A stretch of 64,000 bases of DNA from Flavobacteriales bacterium (GTDB lineage: Bacteria > Bacteroidota > Bacteroidia > Flavobacteriales_F > PHOS-HE28). Location: assembly GCA_020635715.1 (NCBI GenBank), contig JACJZG010000013.1, forward strand, positions 48,651 to 112,650. Direction: 5' to 3'. The position numbers and the translations under genes are program-made. How positions within the stretch are numbered: the stretch's first letter is position 1; the number at the start of each line of letters is the position of its first letter. The notes under the pieces were generated by a model that searched no databases, was not told the origin of the DNA, and saw only the letters and a program-made list of their open reading frames with translations. Below are positions 1-7,419 of the stretch, one piece after another.

Positions 1-424
1 CTCGACCCCGTGTGGGCCGCGTGGACCCGGGCCGATATCCTTTGCCAATGGTGGGCGCCGAAGCCCTATGAATGCGTGATCAAGTCGCTGGACTTCCGTG
101 AAGGCGGGCGGTGGTTGTACTGCATGCAAGGGCCGCAGGGCGATCGGCATTGGTGCTTCTTCGATTATGAGACCATCAGACCCGAAGTCGTATTTCTCCG
201 GCAACGATGCGTTCTGCGACGAACACGGCGAAGCCAACGATATCAAACCCCGCGTGCGCTGGGAAGCGCGCTTCGAGCCGGAGAACGGCGGCACCCTGGT
301 GCGAACGACCCTCCACTTCGCCTCACCGAAAGACCTGGATCAGATCATCGCGATGGGCTTCAAGGAGGGCTACACGATGGGACTCCAGCAACTCGAGGAG
401 CTGCTGGCCGCGAATCCCGAATGA
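1..424 (+). pseudogene. SRPBCC (AHSA1-like) protein, 5' truncated by window edge and frameshifted
   Basis: Small ligand-binding START/AHSA1-fold protein of unknown ligand. Reading from base 1 gives the family hallmarks VWAAWTRADILCQWWAPK and FREGGRWLYCM. The frame then breaks: through base 177 it reads DYETI, and from 179 the +1 frame reads DPKSYFSGNDAFCDE and runs to the stop at 422-424. Removing the single A at 178 restores ETIDPKS, which fits the family, so a one-base insertion is the simplest explanation. The true start lies outside the window. It is the first of seven SRPBCC copies in 6.4 kb. Either a real pseudogene or an assembly error. Confidence 0.8.
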
Positions 425-446
425 CCATCCGAGCATCCTCCCATCC

Positions 447-983
447 ATGACCACTACGCACCCTGACATGAAACCCACCACAGCCATCAAGCCACACGTA
501 GTTTCTCGTGAGTTCGACGCGCCGCGCGCGCTCGTCTGGAAAGTGAACACGCAGGCCGAGCATTTGGAGAAATGGCTCGGTCCCGAAGGCGTCACCGGCT
601 TCACCAAGACCATGGACTTCCGTGTGGGCGGAAAATACCACTACGCGCAACGCAGCGCCGACGGCAGCTTCAACGCGTGGGGCATCATGACCTACCTGGA
701 GATCGACCCCATCGATCGCATCGTGTCCATCCAGAGCTTCAGCGATGAGGACGGCGGCATCGGCACGCATCCCATGGCACCGACCTGGCCGAAGGTGATG
801 CACTGGGTGATGGACTTCGAGGACCTCGGCAACGACCGCACGAAACTGAGCGTGACCTGGCTGCCGGTGGAAGGCTCGAGCGCGGAGGAACTCGCCATGT
901 TCGACAGCGCACGCGAAGGCATGGACGGCGGCTGGAAAGGCACCTTCGATAAGCTGGCAGCCTACCTCAACAGCGTGAAGTGA
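447..983 (+). CDS. SRPBCC (AHSA1-like) domain protein
   Basis: Intact 178-aa protein of the AHSA1/START-like superfamily, soluble, ligand unknown. Family signatures are EFDAPRALVWKVNTQAEHLEKWLGP near the N-terminus, the central DFRVGGKYHY turn, and a C-terminal helix (FDSAREGMDGGWKGTFDKLAAYL). Two in-frame ATGs are possible, at 447 and 468; both precede the domain, so the start is not certain. Its stop overlaps the next start by one base (TGATG), implying translational coupling with the SRPBCC-DUF1801 reading frame downstream. Confidence 0.85.
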   Translation: MTTTHPDMKPTTAIKPHVVSREFDAPRALVWKVNTQAEHLEKWLGPEGVTGFTKTMDFRVGGKYHYAQRSADGSFNAWGIMTYLEIDPIDRIVSIQSFSDEDGGIGTHPMAPTWPKVMHWVMDFEDLGNDRTKLSVTWLPVEGSSAEELAMFDSAREGMDGGWKGTFDKLAAYLNSVK

Positions 984-1895
984 TGACCAAGGTGAAAGTG
1001 AAGGCCAAGGGCGATCGCGAATTCGTGATTACCCGCCGATTCAAGGCTCCGCGCGAGCTGGTCTTCGATGCGATGACCAAGCCCGCATTGATCAAGAAAT
1101 GGCTCAACGGGCCGCCCGGCTGGTCCATGACCGCGTGCAAGGTGGACCTGCGCGTGGGCGGCAAGTTCCGCTACGTTTGGAAGAACCAGAATGGACAAGG
1201 CATGGCGCTCGGTGGCGTGTACAAGGAGATCAAGCGCCCGGAGCGCCTCGTGAACACCGAGCTCTTCGACGATCCGTGGTATGAAGGCGATGCGCTTTCG
1301 ACCACCGTGCTCACCGAGAAGAACGGTGTGACGCTGATGACCATCACGGCGCGCTACGAGTCGAAGAAGGTGCGCGACGGCATCCTTGCTTCGCCGATGG
1401 AAGGCGGCCTGGAGTTCAGCTATCAGCAGTTGGAGGAGCTTGTAACAGCCCAGGAAAAGAAGGCCCAGCCTGGGAATGCGCTGTACACCGGCACTTCGGA
1501 ACCGGATACCGTGGATGCCTACATGAAGCAGTTGAAGCATCCTTTGCACAACGCGGCCACCGAGCTGCGCAGGATCATCCTGAAAGCGGATAAGCGCATC
1601 GGCGAAGGCATCTTCTGGAACGCGCCCACCTTCTACTTCACCGGGGAGATGGAGCCCTTCGACCCGAAGACCTACAAGCGATACATCGTCGGCTTCAACT
1701 TCTTCACAAGCGGACACGCTGCGGCTGATCTTCCTGCGCGGCGCGGAGGTTAAGAAGCGCGAAGCGGCCTGCTCGAAGGCGAGTACGAAGGACGGACGCC
1801 GGATCGCGCTCATCCGCAACCTCACCGACGTGAAGAACAACGAAAGAAGGTGCTGTCAGCGATCGCGACATGCCAAGGATCTCATCAAGAAGATC
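983..1895 (+). pseudogene. SRPBCC-DUF1801 fusion, frameshifted in its C-terminal half
   Basis: The frame opens at 983 (MTKVKVKAKG) and gives a complete SRPBCC domain in about residues 1-155, with RRFKAPRELVFDAMTKP and DLRVGGKFRYVW. It continues without a stop into a DUF1801-like domain (AYMKQLKHPLHNAATELRRI, then FWNAPTFYF). Near 1709 the frame is lost and stops at 1751-1753. The missing family end (ADTLRLIFLRGAEV, then RRIALIRNLTDV) continues from 1710 in the next frame, and further shifts scatter the last helix (KDLIKKI) around 1875-1895. At least two shifts are needed, so this looks like decay. The end coordinate is approximate. SRPBCC and DUF1801 are usually separate genes, as elsewhere in this array. 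Confidence 0.7.
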
Positions 1896-1939
1896 ACAGT
1901 AAGGGCGGAGGATCTTCCGCTACCATCAAACCAGGACCA

Positions 1940-2503
1940 ACTTCGATCTTTCCGGTGTCCGGTGAAGCCGGAAGTCATCCGAACGAAGGAGATCGCAACG
2001 GTGGTCATACCGGCTTGTCGTCCCCAGGCGTGAAATGTCGCAAGTACATGGATCCCGCTATCCAGGAGTTGAAGGACAAGGGACCATCAATGGACAAGGT
2101 TCATCCAGATCAGCATGGCGGGCCGATGTTCAGCTATCATCACCGCCGAAAGCCCAGCGATACGTTCGATTTCGAGATCGGATTCCGACAAGTCTCAAAG
2201 CCTGTGAAGCTGGCCAAGAAGGACGCCATGCGTTCGCACAAGCGCTCTGGGACCATGGCTGGTAGCGCGCATGCTGCCCCATGCCGTGAACGTGGTGCGC
2301 AGCGATGGACCAGGGTGCCCTCGACTGGGCCATCGAAGCACTTGCTCAAGCGTGGATGGAAATGCAGACCTGGCCTGCGCTGAGAGCGTAGGCGCACGAC
2401 AAGACGGGCCGGTTCTGGGAGAGCTACCTCACGAACCCGGAGGAAGTGAAGGACCCGAAGGACTACCGGACCGAGCTCGCGATTGGATCGATGAGCGAAT
2501 AGT
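1940..2503 (+). pseudogene. Remnant of a GyrI-like (effector-binding) small-molecule-binding protein
   Basis: No open frame spans this stretch, but consecutive fragments in different frames resemble a GyrI-like/AraC-effector-binding domain in the right order. VKPEVIRTKEIATVVI is near 1962-2012. MDPAIQELKDKG follows near 2047-2082, then GGPMFSYHHRR and DTFDFEIGF near 2119-2185. WMEMQ is near 2350, and FWESYLTNPEEVKDPKDYRTEL near 2413-2485 ends at TAG 2501-2503. Intervening parts cannot be aligned by eye. Multiple frameshifts indicate a genuinely decayed gene. It continues directly from the broken DUF1801 end, so 1.7-2.5 kb is a tract of gene decay. Confidence 0.65.
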
Positions 2504-2548
2504 TCACCACAGAAACACAGACCGCACTGAGAAAGGCGGCATGGCGAA

Positions 2549-3154
2549 ATGAGCACAACAACGAGCAAGCCAGCCACACCGCCCCCGGACGACCGCCCGA
2601 TCCTGGTCTTCGAGACGGCGCGGGCCTGGGAGGCCTGGCTCACGAAGCATGGCGGAAGCTCACCCGGGATCTACATCCGGATCGCGAAGAAGGACAGTGG
2701 AATGCTCTCGGTCACGTACGCCGAGGCCTTGGAGGTCGCGCTGTGCCACGGATGGATCGATGCGATCAAGCGGAGCTATGACGAAGCGTCCTTCCTCCAG
2801 AAATTCCTGCCACGCACGCCGAAGAGCATCTGGAGCCAGGTGAACAAGAAGAAGGTGCAGGAACTCATCAAGGCCGGGTTGATGCGGCCTGCCGGTCTGG
2901 CTGCGGTCGAGCGCGCAAAAGCCAGTGGTCAGTGGAAGAATGCCTATGCCCCGGCGAGCAGCATCACCGTACCACCAGATCTGAAAGAAGCGCTGAGGAG
3001 GAACAAGAAGGCCGCCGCGTTCTTCAAGACCTTGAAGGGAAGCAACCGATACGCCATCCTCCATCGCCTGCATACGGCGAAGAAGGAAGATACCCGCGCC
3101 AGGCGCCTGGCCCTCTTCATCGGGATGCTGGAACGCGGCGAGACCATTCATTGA
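2549..3154 (+). CDS. YdeI/OmpD-associated family protein
   Basis: 201-aa soluble protein resembling the YdeI/OmpD-associated (DUF1905-type) family. Seen: ILVFETARAWEAWLTKHGGSSPGIYIRIAKK, then ALEVALCHGWIDAIKRS and FLPRTPKSIWSQVNKKKV, then the C-terminal LKEALRRNKKAAAFFKTL helix. Homologues have been linked loosely to bacteriocin or peptide tolerance; the biochemical role is unknown. ATG 2549 overlaps the end of a preceding small out-of-frame reading (ATGA) and gives a normal-length N-terminus. It is the first intact gene after the decayed tract and is followed 11 bases later by another SRPBCC gene. Confidence 0.85.
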   Translation: MSTTTSKPATPPPDDRPILVFETARAWEAWLTKHGGSSPGIYIRIAKKDSGMLSVTYAEALEVALCHGWIDAIKRSYDEASFLQKFLPRTPKSIWSQVNKKKVQELIKAGLMRPAGLAAVERAKASGQWKNAYAPASSITVPPDLKEALRRNKKAAAFFKTLKGSNRYAILHRLHTAKKEDTRARRLALFIGMLERGETIH

Positions 3155-3165
3155 GCGACCGAACC

Positions 3166-3630
3166 ATGAGCATGATAACGGAAACCGCTGAACGCACATT
3201 GATCCTCACCCGGACGCTGAAGGCCCCGGTGGAAAAGGTCTTCCAGGCGTGGAGCGACCCGCAGCATCTGGTGAAGTGGTGGGGGCCGAAGGACTTCACG
3301 CTACCGCTTTGTGAGCAGGACTTCCGCGTGGGCGGCAAGTACCGGTTCTGCATGCGCGCACCGGACGGAAGCGATCATTGGGTGCGCGGCGAGTACACGC
3401 ACATCGATGCGCCGCATCGCCTTGTGTTCACCTGGCTGCGCGAGGATGCCGATGGCGACATCTGGTGCGACACCGTGGTCGCCCTGGACTTCGAACGGCG
3501 CGGGGGAAATACCGTCATGACCCTCAACCAGACCACGTTCGCGACAACGGCACATTGCGACGAGCACCGGGATGGCTGGAACGAATGCCTGGATCGCTTG
3601 ACCCAATTCACAGGATCGCAACTCAACTGA
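3166..3630 (+). CDS. SRPBCC (AHSA1-like) domain protein
   Basis: 154-aa single-domain AHSA1/START-like protein. It starts MSMITETAERTLILTR, followed by LKAPVEKVFQAWSDPQHLVKWWGPKDF, DFRVGGKYRFCMRAPDG and the C-terminal HRDGWNECLDRL helix. This is the textbook architecture, with the WWGP motif and the RVGG turn. ATG 3166 was chosen because the domain begins about 10 residues later; upstream extensions run through the preceding gene. It lies 11 bases after the YdeI-like gene and 4 bases before the VOC gene, so the three are probably co-transcribed. Ligand unknown. Confidence 0.9.
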   Translation: MSMITETAERTLILTRTLKAPVEKVFQAWSDPQHLVKWWGPKDFTLPLCEQDFRVGGKYRFCMRAPDGSDHWVRGEYTHIDAPHRLVFTWLREDADGDIWCDTVVALDFERRGGNTVMTLNQTTFATTAHCDEHRDGWNECLDRLTQFTGSQLN

Positions 3631-3634
3631 ACCC

Positions 3635-4051
3635 ATGCCCACCCAGATCTTCGTCAACATGCACGTGAAGGACCTCGCCAGGAGCAAGGCCTTCTTCGAG
3701 CAGCTCGGCTACCGCTTCAACCCGCAATTCACCGATGAGAACGCTGCGTGCCTCGTGATCAGCGACACCATCTACTGCATGCTGCTCACCACTGGCCACA
3801 TGGAGCGCTTCGTGCCGAAGGGCAAGACCATCGCCAATGCAAGCAGGACCACCGAGACGCTGCTCGCCCTTTCGTGCGAAAGCAAGGAAGCCGTGAACGC
3901 AATTTTCGACAAAGCGATCGCGGCCGGGGCCACCGAGGCGCGACCGACCGAGGACCATGGCTTCATGTATGGCCGCAGCATCAACGACCTGGATGGCCAC
4001 ATCTGGGAGTTCTTCTGGTTCGACCCGAATGCGCTGCAGAATCCATCCTGA
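3635..4051 (+). CDS. VOC (glyoxalase/bleomycin-resistance fold) family protein
   Basis: 138-aa vicinal-oxygen-chelate protein with paired beta-alpha-beta-beta-beta modules. The N-terminal module begins IFVNMHVKDLARSKAFFEQLGYRF. The second module ends in the typical SINDLDGHIWEFFWFDP strand, where the His and Glu are candidate metal ligands. The subfamily substrate is unknown; similar proteins are usually listed as glyoxalase or extradiol dioxygenase-like. It is embedded between SRPBCC and DUF1801 genes, a combination common in Bacteroidota stress/detoxification-like arrays. Confidence 0.85.
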   Translation: MPTQIFVNMHVKDLARSKAFFEQLGYRFNPQFTDENAACLVISDTIYCMLLTTGHMERFVPKGKTIANASRTTETLLALSCESKEAVNAIFDKAIAAGATEARPTEDHGFMYGRSINDLDGHIWEFFWFDPNALQNPS

Positions 4052-4057
4052 ACCATC

Positions 4058-4468
4058 ATGCGCAACCCCACGAAGAAACCAGCGAGCACGGACGACTACA
4101 TCGCCATGCTCCCTGACGACCAACGCAAGGCGCTGACCGCGCTGCGCAAGCAGATCCTCGCTGCGGCTCCCCGGGCCGAGGAGTACTTCGGCTATGGCCT
4201 GCCCGGGTTCAAGTACAACGGGCACCCGCTGGTTTACATGGGCGCTGCGAAGAAGCACGTCGCGCTCTATGGCATGGTCCCGGCCGGCTTCGCGGAACGG
4301 CTCAAGGGATTCACAGTGAGCAAGGGGACCATCCAGTTCACGCCGGAGAAGCCTCTGCCAGCAGCCCTCGTGAAGGATATCGTGAAGCTGAAATGCGCGG
4401 AGATCGAGGAACGGTGGCCGTCGAAAACACCGAAGGCCCCAGCCAAGAAAGCCGCGAAGAAGAAATGA
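4058..4468 (+). CDS. DUF1801 (YdhG-like) domain protein
   Basis: 136-aa DUF1801 protein: DDYIAMLPDDQRKALTALRKQI, then PRAEEYFGYGLPGFKYNGHPLVYMGAAKKHVALYGM and the C-terminal IQFTPEKPLPAALVKDIVKLK. It ends in a lysine- and alanine-rich tail (APAKKAAKKK), which could bind nucleic acid or simply be disordered. The stop overlaps the next ATG (ATGA at 4465-4468), so it is translationally coupled to the following SRPBCC frame. It is the intact counterpart of the decayed DUF1801 domain at about 1.5-1.9 kb. Function unknown. Confidence 0.85.
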   Translation: MRNPTKKPASTDDYIAMLPDDQRKALTALRKQILAAAPRAEEYFGYGLPGFKYNGHPLVYMGAAKKHVALYGMVPAGFAERLKGFTVSKGTIQFTPEKPLPAALVKDIVKLKCAEIEERWPSKTPKAPAKKAAKKK

Positions 4469-4898
4469 GCGAGCGTGAGGTGCATACCAGCGGATCATCC
4501 AAGCACCACGGGAGCGCGTGTTCACTGCGTGGACCGACCCGGCCTTGCTCGTGCGATGGTGGGGCCCGAAAGGCTTCACGAACACCTTCCATCGCTTCGA
4601 GCTGAAGTCCGAGGGGATGTGGGAATTCACGATGCACGGTCCGAACGCGGTGGACTTCAACAACACCTGCGTGTTCAAGCGCATCGAGCCGCCGACCTAC
4701 CTGGAGTTCGACCATTTGAAGGAGATGCACTTCTACAAAGCGATGGTGAACTTCACCGAAGTGGAAGGAGGAACCCGCGTCGATTGGGGCATGCGCTTCA
4801 ACACGGCCATGGAAATGGCGCCCATCCGAACCTTCATTGAACGCGCCAACGAAGAGAACATGGACAAACTCGAATCCCTCTGTACGGGCGCGTCATGA
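4465..4898 (+). pseudogene. SRPBCC (AHSA1-like) protein with a one-base deletion near its start
   Basis: The frame opened by ATG 4465 reads MSEREVHTS and then derails. From 4491 the other frame reads RIIQAPRERVFTAWTDPALLVRWWGPKGF and continues to the stop at 4896-4898. Joining them needs one missing C at about 4490-4491 and gives a perfect family N-terminus (HTSRIIQAPRERVF). The rest (MWEFTMHGPNAVDF, then the C-terminal FIERANEENMDKL helix) is intact. If translated from GTG 4518 instead, the first strand would be lost. Sequencing error, recent mutation and phase variation cannot be told apart here. Confidence 0.8.
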
Positions 4899-4920
4899 CG
4901 CGCCCCGACACCGATCAACC

Positions 4921-5310
4921 ATGAAACGAACCAACACCGCCTATTGGATCATCACCGCGCTCTTCAGCGCCTTCATGATCTTCTCCAGCATTGGAGGCAT
5001 CACGCTTCACCCGGACGCCGTTATCATGCTCCACGACCACCTCGGTTATCCGTTGTACTTCATCCGGTGGATCTCGGTGTTCAAGATCATCGGGGCCATC
5101 GCCATCCTGCTGCCCATGGTGCCTGCCCGCGTGAAAGAGTGGGCCTACTTCGGCTTCTTCATCGATCTGTTCATGGGCATGGTATCCTTCATCGCCGTGG
5201 GTGATCCGATCGCCGGCTGGGCACCCATGATCATCTTCATCGGCGTGCTCATTGTGGCCTATTGGCTGCACCACAAGCGCCTTGCCCACCGCAACACCAA
5301 CCAGCACTGA
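4921..5310 (+). CDS. DoxX-like inner-membrane protein
   Basis: 129-aa polytopic protein with four predicted hydrophobic helices: about residues 7-27, 43-63, 70-90 and 95-117. The order and the LFSAFMIFSSIGGI, FKIIGAIAILLPMVPARVKEWAYFGFFIDL segments fit the DoxX_2 family, small membrane proteins of poorly defined role, sometimes linked to redox stress. ATG 4921 gives a short polar N-terminus (MKRTNTAYW) before helix 1. It sits between two frameshifted SRPBCC frames in the same orientation, consistent with one operon. Confidence 0.85.
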   Translation: MKRTNTAYWIITALFSAFMIFSSIGGITLHPDAVIMLHDHLGYPLYFIRWISVFKIIGAIAILLPMVPARVKEWAYFGFFIDLFMGMVSFIAVGDPIAGWAPMIIFIGVLIVAYWLHHKRLAHRNTNQH

Positions 5311-5317
5311 ACCAACC

Positions 5318-5843
5318 ATGCTCCCTACATCCTCCTGGGACTCGCGCGCCCTCATCGTCATCATCCTGGTCATCGCAGCGACCAAGCCCAACACCGTGCG
5401 CTACGAACGGAGCACGGTGATCCATGCCACGCCGGAGCGCATCCTGCCGCACCTCATCGACTTCCGCGCGTGGCGGCCGTGGAGCCCTTGGGAGAAGCTG
5501 GACCCCGACATGGAACGCAGCTATAGCGGCGCCGATCGCGGTGTGGGCGCCAAGTACGCGTGGTCCGGGAAGAAGGCCGGCGCGGGGACCATGGAAGTGC
5601 TTGCGGTGGATGCCGACAGCGTGAACATCGACCTGCGCTTCACCCGGCCTTTCAAGAACGACTGCGTGGTCTGGTTCCGCTGCACTCCCCAAGGGACCTG
5701 ATACCAAGCTGACCTGGACCATGGACGGCCCGCAGATCTTCATGGGCAAGGTGATGAGCGTGTTCATGAACATGGAGAAGATGATCGGCAAGGACTTCGA
5801 AACGGGGCTGGCCGGGTTGAAAAGGGAGGCCGAGAAGCCTTGA
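5318..5843 (+). pseudogene. SRPBCC / polyketide-cyclase-like protein, frameshifted
   Basis: Bacteroidota SRPBCC variant with an N-terminal membrane anchor (ALIVIILVIA) followed by KPNTVRYERSTVIHATPERILPHLIDFRAWRPWSPWEKLDPDM. The frame stops at 5699-5701 after CTPQGT. The remaining family end (DTKLTWTMDGPQIFMGKVMSVFMNMEKMIG) continues in another frame to the stop at 5841-5843, so an indel lies at about 5692-5703. The extreme N-terminus (MLPTSSWDSR) is unusual: the neighbouring frame reads YILLGLA, so a second pair of compensating indels is possible. One of several broken copies in this array. Confidence 0.75.
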
Positions 5844-5870
5844 ACACCTGCTGCTGGTACTTTCGTGCGC

Positions 5871-6359
5871 ATGGACCTGCTCACGGAACAGCGCACCCGC
5901 AACAACGTTTCCACCCCGGCGCCGGATGAGATCCGGATCACGCGTGTATTCGATGCGCCGCGCGAACTCGTCTGGAAGGCCTGGACCACACCCGCCATGC
6001 TGGTGCATTGGTTCGGCTGCGCGGCCTTCAGCACGGTGAGCGCAGAGGCCGATGTGAAAGAAGGCGGCAGTTATCGCGTGGTATTACGCAACCCCGACGG
6101 CGAGGACATCCCCATCTACGGCCGCTACACCGCTGTGCGCCCCGTGGATCACCTGGCCTTCACGCACCTGTGGGAGAAGCCGCCTGTTCCGGAGAATCCG
6201 GCGCACCACACCACGCATGTCACCGTGGACCTTCACGAGGACGGCGGTCGCACCCGCATGGAGTTCCGTCAGACCGGCTTGGCTAGTGAAGCATCGCGTG
6301 ACAGCCATGTCGGCGGCTGGTGCGACAGCATGGATGCCTTGGCACGGGCGATAGGTTGA
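5871..6359 (+). CDS. SRPBCC (AHSA1-like) domain protein
   Basis: 162-aa AHSA1-type protein and last member of the array. Seen: IRITRVFDAPRELVWKAWTTPAMLVHWFG, DVKEGGSYRVVLRNPDGEDIPIYG and a C-terminal GGWCDSMDALARAI helix. ATG 5871 is preferred over the in-frame GTG at 5865. The box TACTTTCG at 5858-5865 is one base from the Bacteroidota TAnnTTTG element and could be a separate promoter, which would fit the 27-base gap from the preceding gene. Ligand unknown. Confidence 0.88.
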   Translation: MDLLTEQRTRNNVSTPAPDEIRITRVFDAPRELVWKAWTTPAMLVHWFGCAAFSTVSAEADVKEGGSYRVVLRNPDGEDIPIYGRYTAVRPVDHLAFTHLWEKPPVPENPAHHTTHVTVDLHEDGGRTRMEFRQTGLASEASRDSHVGGWCDSMDALARAIG

Positions 6360-6401
6360 CGGTCATCAGCACGAGGCTAAGGGCTCGATTATCTTGGCGC
6401 C

Positions 6402-7214
6402 ATGCTCGTTCTTCTTTCCCCGGCCAAGGACCTTGCCCAGGAAACCCCACAGATCAAAGGCGCCACGAGCCCTGCGCTCCTGGAAGAGGCGTCGACCTTG
6501 GTGGCCAAATTGAAGACCTTGAGCGCGAAGAAGCTCGCCGACCTGATGGACCTGAGCCTGAAGCTCGGCGAGTTGAACAAGGATCGGTATGTCAGGTGGC
6601 ATGTCCCGTTCACGGCGAAGAACGCTCGCCCGGCGGTGTTCACCTTCAATGGTGAGGTTTACCGTGGCCTGGACGCCCGCACCTTGAGCGATGCCGACCT
6701 GCGCTTTGCCCAGCACCATCTGCGCATCCTCAGCGGCCTCTATGGTGTGCTCCGTCCACTGGACCTCATGCAGGACTATCGACTGATGATGGGAACTCCC
6801 TTCGGTATCGGCAAGGCGAAGAACCTCTATGCGTACTGGGGTGATCGGATAACGGATGTCCTGAACGCGGACCTGAAGGCTGCCAAGTCCGGCGTCGTCA
6901 TCAATTGTGCGTCGGGCGAGTACTTCAAGGCGGTGAACTCCAAGCAGCTGAAGGCGCGCGTGATCACTCCGGTCTTCAAGGACAAGGCCGGGAGCACCTA
7001 CAAGCCATTCCAGGTGTACGTGAAGCAACAGCGCGGTGCCATGGCACGGTACATCATCCAGCATCGGTTGCTGGAGCCAGAAGGCATCAAGGGATTCGAC
7101 AGCAACGGCTACCGGTTCTCCGCGGACGACAGTTCCGAGAACGAATGGGTCTTCCTGCGGGACAAGCGGCCTGTGCTGGTACCGCAGAAGCTGAAGGGTG
7201 GGAGGATCAGGTGA
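6402..7214 (+). CDS. yaaA: YaaA-family peroxide-stress protein
   Basis: 270-aa cytoplasmic protein of the YaaA/DUF328 family. In E. coli, YaaA lowers free intracellular iron during hydrogen-peroxide stress. Seen: the N-terminal LLSPAKDL, GLDARTLSDADLRFAQHHLRILSGLYGVLRPLD in the centre, the NCASGEYFKAV strand and a C-terminal DSNGYRFSADDSSENEWVF. Full length for the family. ATG 6402 is the natural start, and the upstream TATCTTGG (about 6387-6394) is a near match to TAnnTTTG. Monocistronic by spacing: 42 bases from the SRPBCC array and 205 bases before ffh. Confidence 0.93.
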   Translation: MLVLLSPAKDLAQETPQIKGATSPALLEEASTLVAKLKTLSAKKLADLMDLSLKLGELNKDRYVRWHVPFTAKNARPAVFTFNGEVYRGLDARTLSDADLRFAQHHLRILSGLYGVLRPLDLMQDYRLMMGTPFGIGKAKNLYAYWGDRITDVLNADLKAAKSGVVINCASGEYFKAVNSKQLKARVITPVFKDKAGSTYKPFQVYVKQQRGAMARYIIQHRLLEPEGIKGFDSNGYRFSADDSSENEWVFLRDKRPVLVPQKLKGGRIR

Positions 7215-7352
7215 ACGACGAGGAACCTGCCATAGCCGATCCTTCAAGCTGGTGAATTAGGTCCCGCGCGACGCTGTGCGCCAGCGTGGTGGCCTCCGAT
7301 CGGAGCCTTGGATCTTCTTCCCCGCTACCTTCGCAGTCCTTTCGCAAGAGAC

Positions 7353-7412
7353 ATGTTCGAGAACCTGAACGACAAGCTGGAGCCCCCCTTCGGGAGGCAG
7401 GCGCGCCAATAG
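7353..7412 (+). other. Leader mini-ORF duplicating the first ten codons of ffh
   Basis: A 19-codon ORF begins at 7353 and ends at TAG 7410-7412, eight bases before the ffh ATG at 7420. Its first ten residues, MFENLNDKLE, are identical to the start of Ffh. At DNA level the two copies differ at six positions, all synonymous (for example AAC/AAT, CTG/TTG, GAC/GAT, GAG/GAA). The unmatched tail (PPFGRQARQ) contains a GC-rich hairpin, GCCCCCC with GGGAGGC. The near-promoter box TACCTTCG lies upstream at about 7325-7332. Whether the ORF is translated is unknown; it could be a leader peptide or a scar of a partial duplication. Confidence 0.7.
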
Positions 7413-7419
7413 CACCACC

